DNA of 64,000 bases from Ziziphus jujuba (Eukaryota; Streptophyta; Magnoliopsida; Rosales; Rhamnaceae), in assembly GCF_031755915.1 (NCBI RefSeq), contig NC_083389.1, positions 3,534,001-3,598,000 on the forward strand, in the 5' to 3' direction. Position numbers and translations under genes: made by a program. Positions 22,801 through 35,560 of the stretch are shown in pieces. Under the pieces are notes generated by a model that ran no database searches, was not told the origin of the DNA, and was given only the letters and a program-made list of their open reading frames with translations. Position 1 is the stretch's first letter. Each line of letters begins with the position of its first letter.

Positions 22801-25192
22801 TCTTTTTCTTTGTTTTTCTCAATGCCTTTTGGCTTGTTTTTTTTTCTGCATAATCTGAAATTGTTAATTCTATATTTCTCCACATCCAATTTATAAAAAA
22901 CATTTTCATCAACTCAGAGATATCAAAAGCAAAAAAATAAAAACATCTTTTTCGATTCTATCCAAAAAAAGGGGTCAATGTACATTTGCTTGAAAGAGTT
23001 TCCAAATAACTATTTTACATCTTTGAGTGTGCATAAAACCTTTTATTATGTCTCGACGAAAATCCGGTTGTTGTGAATAATGTATCAAAACCGCTTCCTC
23101 TATGTCATCAGGATTATTAGTGTCTTTGGTATTAGTATAAATAGTTTGTAGGTTATTAGTAAAAATCACTACACGTTTGGATTTTCATGAACGAATCTCA
23201 TACTTCATCGCCACCCGCTCTGTGCTTTCTCCCTCTTATTGTTCCAAATCATTAATTAATTTGTATGACCATCGAGGAATTTTTTTTACTAATTTCTTTT
23301 AGTCCGATAGCTTTTTTCTAATTTTTTTATTGTCAAGGTCTCTTATATCTGCATCAAATAGAAATTTATAATTTTTTTTGTTATCTCTAAGTCAAATTTT
23401 ATTTGTTCTTATTCGGGAAGAAAGAACGCTCTTTAAATTTTAAACTTGATGGCGGTTTTTCAATAAGTTCATTGATTAAGTTCAAGAAATATAAATTTTT
23501 TGTTGTTAATGGATTTTTTATCTGTTCAAATTTTAGATAATTAAAAATAAGAAGGATACAATGAATCTTATTTATCCAAAAACCCTCTATGTTAATGTTA
23601 TTTTTTCTGGAAGTTTCATTTAGGATTGAAGTTGAAAAGAATTTATGATTTATCTCCGATAGGGGCCATTCAAGAAAGGATCATATATTTTAGGTAAGTA
23701 TTAGTTTTGAGGATTATCATTACAAAATCTAGTATCTCTTTCCGGTATATCCCAAATAAAAAATATCCTATCTAAAGTTTTGTCTAGAGGTTTGACCCTA
23801 TTTATAAATTTTTTGTTTAGGTCTTTTCTTTTTTGTTCATTGCTATAACTCCAATTATTATATATTCAGTAGTAGAGGGTTTATCTACTGTAAACAGAGA
23901 CATCTTTCTTTGTATCATTTCAACAAAAGTTGAAAACTCGGCGGGTATGTAAAAGATATTCTTTCTTTTCTGTCACTTTGACATATATAAAAAAAATATT
24001 GTGACATCTTTTTCTTACAGCATTTTCAAATTGATTGTTTTTTATATATCGGAATGGCCTATTCCATCGTTTATAGTCAAAAAGAATATTAACAAGAGGT
24101 TTTTCAATCCATAGTATTTTTTCTGTAAATATTTCTAACTTTGAATTTTCTTCATTTTCATCCACATCCGTATAATATGATTCATAAATGGGTCTATTTT
24201 TATAGCGTGTCTCTTTAAAGTGGAATTCATCCTTTGTTTTTTCCTTTCCATTCACTCGTATCTCTTTTGTTTCATCAATTTTGTCTGGATCCTCCTTTTC
24301 TTCCCAAAAAAAGGAAGGAGAAGGATCTTTTTTGGTGGATCTCTCTTGTTCCTGGTGAGTCCCCTTCGTTTTTGGAGTTGTTTCTATTTCTACATCTGTT
24401 TCTTCCTCACTTTCCCCCTTTTCTTCCATTTTTTAGGTTTCTTTCAGTTTGTTTGTAACAATGGGTGACAAATATTCTGCCTAAAGAGTAGATACACGTA
24501 ATAAATAAGAGAGTACTAAAGATTCAAGCCATGGAATTTCTCACTAGATCTAATACAATCTACTTATTAGATCTAATAAGTACATTAGATCTAATAGAAT
24601 TATTTTGCTGTATCCAAGCTAATACCAATCCAACCCATTTCATTAATAAAATGTGGCCAATTAACCAACCAATAAAACTACTTGTTACAAATAACATCTT
24701 GTTGTTGCATCGAAACATATAAATGTTGACTAATCTGACTAACATTGAACTTGGTAAAATGAAATGGTTGAGTAATTAAAAATGAGATTATTCAGGAATG
24801 CACATTGAATGCTAAGATTACGCATTGAATTCGTATTAGTAGATCCATAATCAAAAAAGTGTTTGTGATTGTTCCATAAGAAATGAAACAAAAGATACGG
24901 TAGAGCTAGGACAATTATTGTATGAGCTCTACCTTATGCTAGATGTAGAGGCACATAATAGATCGAATGAACATCATGAGCTGTCCCGTAATAAAATTGG
25001 TTATTGCTGATACTTTCTTCTCAATTCTTTCTTCTCCTTTTCTATAATGCGAGCTCAGAGAATGAAGAGATAAGAGGGCCCTATGGAGAATGTGGTCAAA
25101 AATCCATAATAGAGTCAAACCACAACGACCGAATTGATTATCTTCATGCATAAGGATACTAGATTACCTAGTATAAAAGATTTAAAAATCAT
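19862..25192 (-). pseudogene. ycf1: ycf1 (TIC214) pseudogene, nearly full length
   Basis: YCF1/TIC214 is a very large plastid inner-envelope protein linked to protein import. The start (25190-25192) reads [20 protein letters not shown] in the restored order of frames. The N-terminal membrane part is at 24560-25151 ([20 protein letters not shown], then [14 protein letters not shown]). An acidic linker is at 23920-24429 ([14 protein letters not shown], then a [18 protein letters not shown] block). The C-terminal part is at 20078-20683 ([13 protein letters not shown], [31 protein letters not shown]). It ends after [14 protein letters not shown] near 19900. Dozens of frame breaks occur over 5.3 kb, but there is little net length loss. 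Confidence 0.93.
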
Positions 25193-25857
25193 CACAAACC
25201 TCCCTTTTTTCTTTTCCATTGCAATTTCTAGATTATTATATGATGATTTTTAAACTTTCCATATATATATATAGAAAGAGAAAGAGCTGGACTGGAAATG
25301 ACATCTCTTAACTCAATGACACCAAAGGGATATTAAATGAATGGATTTGGGATATGGATGGAATATAATGAAATAAAGCCACTTTTGGGTTCCCTGTGAA
25401 ATGAGGCATGGAATAGAGACACTACGAAGAAGTTTCGGGAGTTATAAAGGAAACTTCAACCTCATATTGGTCAAATGTACTAGCAAGTGCATCAAAGATG
25501 TAGTCATCGATTCACCCGAAAGGCCACAATTACCACAAGCAAACATATTAATGACGAGGAATGCATTTTGCCTATGCTACTAATACTTGTACTTTCTCCA
25601 CTATTTTGCCCCAGACTGGCTGAGGAAGAATTACATGGCATAAAACAAAAAAATATGCCAATTCGGCCTTCGGGCTGGGCATCCTATATTTAATTTATCG
25701 ACCATTAATGATAAATAAAAAGAAAGAAAAAATAAATAGTAAGGCCATTCCATTTCAACAAAAGACCCACGCCCAAATTCCATAGCTCGGGGTTCGCAAT
25801 CCCAATCATGATTTTCCTACCCCCAAAGGGAGAGGTTCTTACCTTTTTGGCCAGTTG
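25193..25857. other. ycf1-trnR spacer, trnN missing
   Basis: This stretch has plastid inverted-repeat character. An ORF-like piece at 25487-25693 is probably conserved spacer. The trnN-GUU expected between ycf1 and trnR was not found. A short TATATATATATA tract lies at about 25260. Confidence 0.55.
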
Positions 25858-25931
25858 TGGGCAAGGAGGTATTTAAACCCCTGACATCGTGGTTCATAGC
25901 CACGTACTCTAATCCTCTGAGTTACAGGCCC
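25858..25931 (-). tRNA. trnR-ACG: trnR-ACG, plastid-derived, mutated
   Basis: The 74-base minus-strand sequence matches plastid trnR-ACG, including AGAGGATTAGAGTACGTGGC. The anticodon ACG now reads ATG (GGCTATGAACC), a G-to-A change on the + strand's complement. There are further changes in the T arm. It is probably not a functional arginine tRNA. Confidence 0.9.
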
Positions 25932-26184
25932 CACCCCATCTTAACTAGATCTGTTCTCGGGAGTGCCCAAAAAAAAGAAGGAACCTTTCCTCTCCCATTC
26001 GTTCTAGGTTAAGAAGATGTGAAAGAACCTCTCTGTATATAAGAATGGTGCATTCCAAGGTACGAAGTGGGAGAGAAGGGATTTCATAATTAGGGTTTTG
26101 AATAAGACGACCTTTGCATTTTTCATTTTTTTTTCATATTGAAAAAATAAAGTAGTAAGAATGAGAGGTGTTAAGCTTTTTATC

Positions 26185-26306
26185 ATCCTGGCATCGAGCT
26201 ATTTTTCCTGCAGGACATCCTCTATAGTATCATCACAGTAGTAGAGTTTAAACACCAAGTTCGGGATGGATTGATGTGGTTCCTCTATGCCTAGGACACC
26301 AGAATA
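26185..26306 (-). rRNA. rrn5: 5S rRNA copy (right arm)
   Basis: This is full-length plastid 5S on the minus strand, about one base longer than the left copy and with different substitutions. Confidence 0.9.
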
Positions 26307-26563
26307 TCGAACCACGAACGAACAAAGGCATGAGAGAAAAGCATATTGGCTAGTGATTATGAAGCCCCAATTCTTGATTGGAGGGGACAACAAAGGCCTC
26401 TACCCTTCCATCCCTTGGATAGATAGAGAGGGAGGGCAGAGCTTTTGGTTTTTTCATGTGTCTTAAAGAGTTGAACAATGGTTTTTTCGTGTTGTCAAAG
26501 AGTTGAACAATGAAAATAGATGGCGAGCACCTGATCTAATTGATCGGGTCATGTAGGAACAAG

Positions 26564-26666
26564 GTTCAAGTCTACCAGTTTGTTAGGATGCCTCAGCTGC
26601 ATACATCACTGCACTTCCATTTGACACCTATCCTAATGATAAACAGCTCGTCTCACCGTGACCTTT
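26564..26666 (-). rRNA. rrn4.5: 4.5S rRNA copy, full length (right arm)
   Basis: All 103 bases are present from the 5' GAAGGTCAC-like end (now AAAGGTCACGG) to GTAGACTTGAAC, with a few substitutions. Confidence 0.92.
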
Positions 26667-26764
26667 TCTTAAATTCTTAAAACTTCTGTTGCTCCACCCT
26701 CGTAAGGGTAGAAAACCAGTCACCATCTTAGCTGTGCTACCAGAAGCTCTGGGGAAGTTGGAAT

Positions 26765-27064
26765 AGGAGAGCACTCATCTTGGGGTGGGCTTACTACTTA
26801 GATGCTTTTAGCAGTTATTCGCTCCGCACTTGGCTACCTAGTGTTTACCGTGGGCACAATAACTGTACACCAGAGGTGCATTCTTCCTGATTCTCTTGTA
26901 CTAGGGAAAGGTCCTCTCAATGCTTTAATGCCCATGCCGGGTATGGACCGAACTGTCTCATAATGTTCTGAACCCAGCTCACATACCACTTTAATGGGCA
27001 AATAGCCTAACCCTTGGAACATACTACAGCCCAAGGTGGCGAAAAGCTGACATCGAGGTTCCCT
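26765..27064 (-). pseudogene. rrn23: 23S rRNA 3' fragment (right arm)
   Basis: This is the last 300 or so bases of plastid 23S rRNA on the minus strand, ending at ACCTCGATGTCAGC, after which the sequence leaves the gene. Changes relative to the left arm include AATGTTCTGAACCC. The rest of 23S, trnA, trnI, 16S and trnV is missing. Confidence 0.92.
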
Positions 27065-27085
27065 TGCCTTGCCCCCCATCAATAG

Positions 27086-27135
27086 AAATAGAACTGACTA
27101 ATCCTAAGGCAAATAGAACTGACTAATCTTAAAGC
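27086..27135 (+). repeat. 25-bp tandem duplication near the 23S breakpoint
   Basis: The unit AAATAGAACTGACTAATCCT (plus AAGGC) at 27086-27110 is repeated with two changes at 27111-27135, about 20 bases from the end of the 23S match. Confidence 0.8.
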
Positions 27136-28705
27136 AAAGGGCCAAAAAACTCAATGCTACTATTTTTGAACAACTTGGGGCTGGGCCTTCTTTTCGCACT
27201 ATTACGGATACGAAAATAATGGTAAAAAATGGATTCAATTGTCAATTGCTCCTATTGAAAATAGGATTGACTACGAATTTGAGCCATAGCATGTTCTATT
27301 CGATACGGGTAGGAGAAGAGCCCGACTCAGTATTCTTAAAAAAAAATGCAAAAATTAGAACCAAGTCAAGATGATACAGATCAACTCCTTCTTGTGCCAA
27401 AGATCTTACCATTTCCGAAGGAACTGCAGTTACATCTCTTTTCCATTTCCATTTAGGTGTTTTTATGTGTTTCCATGCCCTTTCAAGACCCCAAAAAATG
27501 TACAAATTCCTTTTCTTAGGAACGCATTCCAAGATTTGTCACTATAAAAAGGATAATGGCAACCCCACCATTAACTACTTCGTTTATAAATTTCATAGTA
27601 ATAGAAATACATGTCCTACCGAGCTAGAATTTGTAACTTGCTATCCTCTTACCTAGCAAGCATAGATTTCCCTCCGTGGAAAGAATGATTCATTTGGATT
27701 GACATGAGAGTCCAACTACATTGCATTCCTTTAATCCATGTTGTATATTTGAAAGAGGTTTACCCCTTTGCTTCTCTCATGTTACAATCCTCTTCCCGTT
27801 GAACCCCCTTTCTCCTCGGTCCACAAAGACAAAATGTAGGACTGGTGCCAATAGTTTATCATGGAAGAAAGGACTAAGCTGAGATCACTAACTAATACTA
27901 ATATAATAGAAAATGCTAATATAATAGAAAATAATTGTATTTTCTGTATACTTTCCCTGGTTCCGTTGCTATCGCGGGCTTTACACAATTGATCAATTCG
28001 CATGGATATCCCTTCAACACAACATAGGTCATCAAAAGGATCTTGGAGACCCATCAAAGCATAAAATCCAGGATCTTTCAGAAGATGGAATCCTATTCGA
28101 AGAGTGCATAACCACACGGATAAACTCATACTAACCCATTAATTTGGGATCCGATTCGGGATTTTCCTTGGGAGGTATCGGGAAGGAATTGGAATGTAAT
28201 AATATCAATTTATACAAATACATTTATACAGAAGAAAAGGTTCTTTGTTGACTCAAACACTGTACCTACCAGATAAGGACAGAGAAAGAGAAGAAAATCG
28301 AAGATTTCACATAACATAATACTTTTGATCGGAAAATCAATTTAATTTATTTCATGCCTTTCGCTTAATGAGAAAATGAGTCAGATTCTACAGGATCAAA
28401 CCTATGGCACTTAAGCAATGATGCAAAGGAATAAAATAAAAAAAGAAATAAAAAAAGAAAAGACAGGGAAAAGTAATAAAAAAAAAATAAGTAAAGTAGA
28501 AGAGCCCGGATTCCAAATGAATGAAAGCGTGACTGAATTGGTCCTAGTTACTCTTCGGAATGGCATGGAAGAAAGGAAGAGATTCTCAAACAAGGAAAAG
28601 GATTCAATGACTTCAAAATAATTGAATGAGGAGCCGTATGAGATGAAAATCTCATGTCCGGTTCTATCGAGTGGCAGTAAAGGTGACTTATCTGTCAACA
28701 TTTCC
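27136..28705. other. Plastid inverted-repeat spacer upstream of rps12 exon 2
   Basis: This long stretch matches my memory of the conserved trnV-rps12 spacer in the inverted repeat, including ACAAAATGTAGGACTGGTGC. It contains small ORF-like relics but no accepted gene. Near 28625-28700 there is a group II domain V-like segment (GAGCCGTATGAGATGAAAAT) belonging to the trans-spliced rps12 intron. Confidence 0.7.
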
Positions 28706-28935
28706 ACTATCACCCCCAGAAAACCAAACTCTACCTTACATAAGTTGCTAGAGAATACTTAACCTCTGGATTTGAAATCACTGCTTATATCCCTGGTAAC
28801 GGCCATAATTTACAAGAACATTCTGTAGTCTTAATAAGAAGTGGAAAGGTTAAAGATTTACCCGATGTGAGATATCACATTGTTTGAGGAACCTAGATGC
28901 TGTCGTAGTAAAGGATCATCAACAAGGACATTCTA
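28706..28935 (+). pseudogene. rps12: rps12 exon 2 pseudogene (trans-spliced S12)
   Basis: The exon reads [11 protein letters not shown] at first, then [20 protein letters not shown], followed by degraded [12 protein letters not shown]. It is 230 bases against the usual 232, with frame breaks near 28747 and in the last third. About 125 bases of the downstream intron follow. Exon 3, rps7, ndhB and trnL-CAA are deleted before ycf15. Confidence 0.92.
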
Positions 28936-29107
28936 GTGCATTGTAGATTCTTATCAAAGATTTGTATCATTTAATGATGCCATGTGAAGTGTATGGCTAA
29001 CCCAATAACGAAAGTTTCGTAAGGGAACCGGAGCAGGCTACCATGAGACAGAAGATCTTTCATCCAACATGTGTATTTTTTATTTTTCAATGGATTTAGA
29101 TCTTTCA

Positions 29108-29296
29108 TTAATGAAAATTTTTTGATGTAATGAGTAATAGCTCTGGTTGTTCGCTGTTCAAGAATTCTTGTTTAGACAGTTCATACCATCCATCCCTAAT
29201 GTTTTGATCTAAGATTTCAATTCTTCCATGTTTCAGCAGTAGTATATTGTTCCATGGAGCTGGGATCCAAAATATGGAAGAAACAAGTGTTTCCAT
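29108..29296 (-). CDS. ycf15: ycf15-like ORF, intact but of doubtful coding value
   Basis: The 62-codon frame begins [20 protein letters not shown] and includes [11 protein letters not shown] and [18 protein letters not shown], the plastid ycf15 sequence found beside ycf2. Its role, and even whether it is translated in plastids, is uncertain. It is one of very few plastid frames here without an internal stop. Given its short length, chance survival is enough to explain that. The downstream part of the usual ycf15 is absent or spliced out by the rps12-side deletion. Confidence 0.75.
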   Translation of the reverse strand: METLVSSIFWIPAPWNNILLLKHGRIEILDQNIRDGWYELSKQEFLNSEQPELLLITSKNFH

Positions 29297-29386
29297 GACT
29301 CTACCACCCGGTCAATTCTGTTCCATTTAATCCCTCTTTCATGGCCACATATCTTTCTGGCTAAGGAATGGGAAAACTTTCTTTTG

Positions 29387-32300
29387 TTACATGAATCCAA
29401 TTTTCATTTCATATGGAAAAAGTCATATTTTTCGCAGCAATGTCTTTGTCATTTGATCCAACAGCTTTCCGTTAGATAGGAACAGCTTTGATAAATACTG
29501 ATAACTCTCGGATGGAGTATTAGAATGGAAAAATCCTTTAGATAATGAACTATTGGTTCAAAGTTATCTATGGCAATCAATCAACAATTCAAAGTACTTT
29601 TCTTGCGTATTCTTGATAAACCAACATTTATATATAGATGTAGGAAGATCTGTTTGGGAAGTAAGAAGCCACTTTGACATCTCTTCATTTGTAAAGAATT
29701 GTCGATGTGAAAACACAGAGACAACAGGCAGATTTTTGAATAGGAAAAAAGTGGATCTGTAGGGTCCTAAATGAATTGGCTTATTCGAAAAAAGCCTTGT
29801 TCTTTGGAATGTTGATCTCGTGTCTGGTACCGCATGGTTCCACTCTGCAAGAACTCTGAATCACTCTCTTAAAGTCCATCCTTTTCATCATAAATGATCA
29901 ACTTGCCCTGAAATGACCTGGCCCAATATGGAAATCCCAATTCATTGGGCCTTTCGATACAATCAAATAGAGAGCCCCAAGGGTGCCATATTCTAGGAGG
30001 CCAAACTATTTGATTGAATAAATCCTCCTTTATCCATTGTGGGTTGAGGACTCCTTCTCCTTCTCCTTCTTCACATTTCAACTCATATTGTTCATAGATA
30101 AATCTGTGCTCAATGATAGAACAAGATCCATTTTCCATCATATCTAAGGGATTGCTTGGTTTGGGCCGAAGGAGCATTGTCACTCGATCATTATCGAACT
30201 GGCTACAATCTTTTTCTATCCATGAGGATCCCACCAAAGTGCCTTCTTCTTCTAATAGGCCATGAACTAGATCAGAATCATTCTCAACGAGTCCATAAGA
30301 AGTGATCTTAATTTTTTCATCGTGCTTGGGTAGAGACCAAAGGTCTTTAGTGACCGATCCGGTAGAACAACTCAAAAGATAAAGAAGTATCGTTAATTTC
30401 TTCATGCTTGTTCCAAGTTCGAAGTACCATTTGTACGAATAAGAATCCCCTTTGTTACATGATTTCTTTATATAGATAGATATAAGATCTATGGAGCAAC
30501 TACTTAGAAGTACATTTTGTGCAACAACCATTCCTATATGATATAAAAGGTTCCCATGATCATGAATCGATCTTACCTGGGATCGCAAATCCCAAGTTTG
30601 CCTATGAAGAGCATATCTAATTATATTAGTACTTATAATTGATTTCTTCTTCATAATACTAATCGATAGGCCTTCATTGGTAAGTGCTACAAGATCTCGT
30701 ACCATGGTTATGGACCCGAATCCATTAGTATGGAACATTTTCTTTTCCAAGTGAAATCCCCTAGTATATGAAAGAGTGAAAAGTGCTTTCGTTGTTGTGG
30801 AATAAGAAGCCTTTGTATCTTAATGCATGTATTTAATTTATTCAAAGCTATTAGAGCAGGATCCACATTTTAGGGAACATGAGTTGAAGCAATAACAAGA
30901 ATATTTCTAGTGGAACATCTTTCACAATCCTTTGAGAGATAGTTCACTACTAGATCGAGGGATAAGTAATTAAGCTCATTCACATCTGGATCATGAACGT
31001 TTGGAACCCATATTATCCCAGGAGACATTGCTTTTGATAATTTGAATTGAAGGGTGATATAAAATCGGTCTATTTTTGACATCATATCCGTAGTTAACAC
31101 ATTCATTATAGTTAGAAGCTCCAGCTCCGTATCAAGGTCACGGTAAATATTGTCACTATCATCAATAAGAAAATCTTTTTTTATCCAGGAACTTGTTCAG
31201 AAATACTAGGTATTTGACCAAATAGGATCATCCAGTTCCTATAGAACCTATCATTAAAAGACTCCAAGAGAGGGATAAGGTTTTCCATGAGATGGGAAAT
31301 GAAAACTATTAGCCCGACATGAGGTTTGTGAATAAGTGATTGTCTAATAATGAGCAAGGAATATCCGTCTTTCTGCTAAATAGGATGTATTAAACTCATA
31401 ACTCATTAGATACTTTTTATGGATGTCAACTACGCATTGTAAGTAAATTGCTTCCGGTTGTTCAATCATTTGATAACCAGAGTCATTCTTTGATAAGTGA
31501 TCACCATGAGTTAAACTCAATAGAATTTTATCAATCCTTTTTTCTGTCATTAAGGTGGAGAACTGAACCAAGAATTCTCTTTCGTTATCATCAATCGAAT
31601 CATTGTTCGAGACCTAAGCTTCTATTTTATCATCAATCCAATCACCGTTCACATTTTTTTCTTTTTCTTATCAATGAATAGATCTCTTTACTTGTGTGAC
31701 TTAGATGTCTTGTATTGTTTGAAAAAGTGATTCGATTGATAGGATTTTGTATGATAATTATGAAATTAACAATATCGATGAGATTGATATTCAAATATTT
31801 CTTCTTAGAACGTATTAATTTGACCCTATAGGCGGGACCACCACCTCATAGCATGTTGCCGCCAGAAGCAGAATCGCGTATTTCTTCTAAAGAATCTCTT
31901 AATTGTTTCAGAGCAATTAGAAAGGGATTATTTAACTAGAACGAATTCAGTTCAGATGTAGGATATATATACAGAAGTTTTTGCAACTCAATCATGTATG
32001 ATGGAATCATCAAAGATTTGACCCTTTTGGACTTCGTCTGTAACTCACTATAGACTCGAGAAACAAATAGAAGGTGTGTCCCAATGAGATATCTAGCAAC
32101 AAGAAGAAGGAAAAGGATTGAATAGAGGAACTCTCGAACGTTTGGCGATCTCAGATGTGTTGATATGTAAACAATCACTCGAAATCTCACTTATCAGATT
32201 CCACTATGGAAGACATAGTTTTTCTGAAGAATTCACCATGATATATCTGATTCACGCATAATATCATGTAAAATGGATACAAATTTTGGGCTGCTACTTA

Positions 32301-35300
32301 GTATCGGCAATAGGTCTGAAAAACTATCTAAAAATATCAAATTTAGATATTTGTATCCTGTCAAAGTATGGAACCATGGCATATATGTTTGGAATATATT
32401 CCAGTTTGAGAGAGTTGAAAAAACACTATCCCGTTGAAAGGTTCTATACATCTGCCCTTTCTTAAAGCATTTCTTTAGACAAAGACCCCATTTTTTCCTC
32501 TTTTTGGATGATAAATATTTCCCAGAACATGGAGTGTGAATCAAACCCATGTTTAATTGAAATTAAGATACTGATGCAATTTCTTCCCTTCTGAATTACA
32601 TAGATTCATATATGAAAGAGGTTGACAATAAGTTCTTTCAAAATTGACTATTTGTCCCTCTGTTCGAAGTGTTTCAGCAATATCTACGATCGAGTAAATA
32701 GCTTTACAAATGAATGGATTGGATCAAATTGGAAAATGGAAAGATTTGTACAAGTTATACTTTTCATCAGCATTTTATGGAAAATCGTTAGGTATGAATA
32801 TGTTAGACACCTATAACTTGATTGGTGAACTAGTATCTCTCTAAAAAAAACCATATTTCTTTTTACCGCCGCATAAAGAAAATATTTTGTTGTGAATGAA
32901 CAATATATTGAGGAATTGTCAATATGTAAAACCATAATTATTGATACGGGCCTTTTCCACATAAAAAAGGAATCCTTTGTTACAACAGAAGTATAAGTGA
33001 TGTGGATAATTCAAGAATTGAAGTCGATTTGCTTTATAAAAAGAAGATATCAATGAATTTCTATGAAATGGTTTCACGGGATTCAGACAATTGGCTTGAT
33101 CGTGGGATATCATTGAGAAATAGGAATCCATGTTATCAAAAGATTTCCTGCAATTATTTCTAGTATGGAATGAGTCAATCATCCACTTTGGTTTCTTATT
33201 GAACAAAAATGGTGATATTGTTCCTCCATTGATCAAGAATTTCACTTTTTGGGAAGTATCATGATCATCCAATAAGAAGGGTTTCCATTTTTTCAAATGA
33301 ACGATTTGAAGGCCTCTTGACTCTAGCAACTGATTGTAGAGTTGATCATTTGGACCTTTCAATTCATAGATGTAGATCTCGGACCTATGAATGGGGATAT
33401 TCCCAAAACTCATAAAGAAAAAAAGGAAGTAAGTTAGACAAAAAGATAAGAAACTTGAACAAAAAAAAGAAGCAACTTGGACAAATAGAAAGGAAGTGAC
33501 TTAGACAAATATTTTTTGTCGATAACCTCTGACCAATCAATCGAATGTTGATTAATATGTAATCAATCGAACACTACTTGAAAATGAAAATGGCTCTTCT
33601 GCTCATAAATGAAATGTTTCGAATGTTCCTATAAATTCGTGCTCCCATTAGACCATTTGTATCTATATGCATTAGGATCCCGATTCATGGATCTCTCCAT
33701 TCAAGAAATAAAAAACCATTTCTTTTGACTCTTTTTCAAATTTGTTAAATATTGGTTAATCGTATATTTCATTATAGTTCTATGATTCAAAGTGTCATTT
33801 CATATTTGATCCCTTTGAATTCCATATTCGAAGTTGTGATTGGATATATTCATTAGAAAGAATCGATTCAATATATTTCTTATGCACCTGTAGGTGCTAT
33901 ATTGGATTTGAATCAGATTTCTGATCAATCTATATTGATTGACTGCCTACAATATTTTGTTGCTAGCAAATACCACTATTTTTGGCTTTGTATCTTCCAA
34001 ATCATTCCCGTAGGAAGTCCAGACTCTTTTTTTTTTTATCTTTCGATAAAAAGATTCATTTTCTTCATAAAAAAAAGGAGGTAAAACCAATAAAGATTTC
34101 TTTTTTGATTCATCCCTAAAGTTGAATACCTCATTCAATAATGATTTTTGATCCAATCTGTAGGAATCAATAGAAAAGGCATATCCTTTATAATACACCA
34201 GATCCGGTTCGGTTATTGGTAGAGTGAATAGATTTGCCATTTCTTGAACTTTTGATTCAAAATCATGGTGTAATGTGTATCCCCCCCTATTTCGGTCATG
34301 GAATAGATGAAATAAATCAAAAAATGGATATTTGTTTAAGAATGAAATCGTATTGGAACAATCTAGTTCATCCTTCGGAGCCATTCACATCCCGGATCTG
34401 ATGAAATAGGATGAATTGAGATGGAATTTTGTGAATACGTAATTATCTTGAATATAATAACTATTTCTTTATTTTCTGATTGCCTGGAAAGGACAAAAAA
34501 AACATCTTGTTCTTTCTTCAACAATTTATGATCTCTAGTGGAGCTCTCAGTAGGATTCGAACCCTGATGAAGTTCTGACCATCTGTCAAAGAAAAAAGAA
34601 TGAATGGATCTTGTAGGATTCCCAATAAATTCTTCGATTTCTTTCAGAAGTAGATGATTACCCATCTGCTTGTCACATTCCGTGAATAGCCGGGACATTG
34701 AGGAATATCGAGAAAGCCATTTAGGGAATCGGTCTAATTCTATCTCTATTTGCTCCATTTGAAGAAAGAAAGTATCCCAAATAATCGATCTTTCTTTTAG
34801 TTGTTGAATCTCTCTTTGATTGATCAATGTGTGATATTCTAAATCCTCCTTACTAATGGAATCAAAATGATCTCTTGATCGATCAAAAGATCATTTCAAT
34901 TGGCTAGAATCTATTACTTAAACAAAACTGGATCTTATGGAATCATATTGAATATTTGACGATACATTCCGTACCTTGCTAAAAACCAATCCTTGTTTAC
35001 CAACCACACTTTGTCTAACCAAATCCAATTCTCTCTCAATATGTTCCTCAAAAAATCCAATTCTTGCAGGATCTTCCCTTAACTAAAGAAGAGATCTTGG
35101 TGGAATTGCCACATATGAAATTGAGCACAATGTTGCAAAGAAATAGCCCACTTGTTTCTTGAGAAGGGGAAGCATGCTTAATATCATTTGATTGAATAGT
35201 TGACCCACCTCTTTGTTGTTTGAAGAAATCCTCCGCTTCAATTGGTATTTTTTCATGAAAGCAAACATGAAATAACAAATCCAGTATTTCACTAAGATTT

Positions 35301-35337
35301 CAAATAGCTATCCAAAATTCAAGTTGATTATGTTTCG
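29387..35337 (-). pseudogene. ycf2: ycf2 pseudogene, N-terminus missing
   Basis: YCF2 is a very large AAA-type ATPase-like plastid protein linked to the import motor. The C-terminus ends with KIGFM-equivalent codons at about 29400. An open frame of 293 codons (29869-30750) has [20 protein letters not shown] and later [20 protein letters not shown]. Other blocks include [20 protein letters not shown] (about 32000), [20 protein letters not shown] (32450), [20 protein letters not shown] (33200) and [20 protein letters not shown] (34800). The nucleotide-binding loop region near 31200 is largely deleted. The first 230 or so codons are cut off at 35337 by the retroelement junction. Confidence 0.95.
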
Positions 35338-35560
35338 CACCCGGCCTTATTTTAGCTTCTATTGCTTGTATGAGTAAAACAGACCTTGGTTCTTTAGATG
35401 TGGCCAACCCCTCTTGACTATGACTTATTCTTGTATGAAGACAGCAAGATTGTCCTTGAACTTCTTGGCTTGGGTCCTAGTGATTGGTCCCACCTTCATT
35501 TGTATTGGGTCAGCACCTAAGTGGGTTGTCGGGCGAACAGTCTCAGGTGGATTCGCATCA
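35338..35560 (-). repeat. Truncated 3' LTR
   Basis: The match to the 5' LTR starts at CACCCGGCC (35338) and ends ATTCGCATCA (35560), the rest having been deleted at the ycf2 junction. The aligned ends of the two LTRs are very similar, with a few differences near 35480-35520. The pol tail frame crosses it. Confidence 0.9.

Larger units (their letters stand above)
26010..27064 (-). repeat. Plastid inverted-repeat arm, right copy
   Basis: This is the reverse-oriented counterpart of 5805-6652 plus 1790-1928, containing 5S, 4.5S and part of 23S. It has an intact-length 4.5S gene, whereas the left arm has a 51-base deletion. Both arms share the TTGTTCAACTCTTTGACAAC duplication, so that duplication predates transfer. 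Confidence 0.88.

Noticed and set aside
24220..24468. Overlapping antisense frames opposite ycf1
   Set aside because: They are shadows of the Glu/Lys-rich ycf1 linker read on the other strand.
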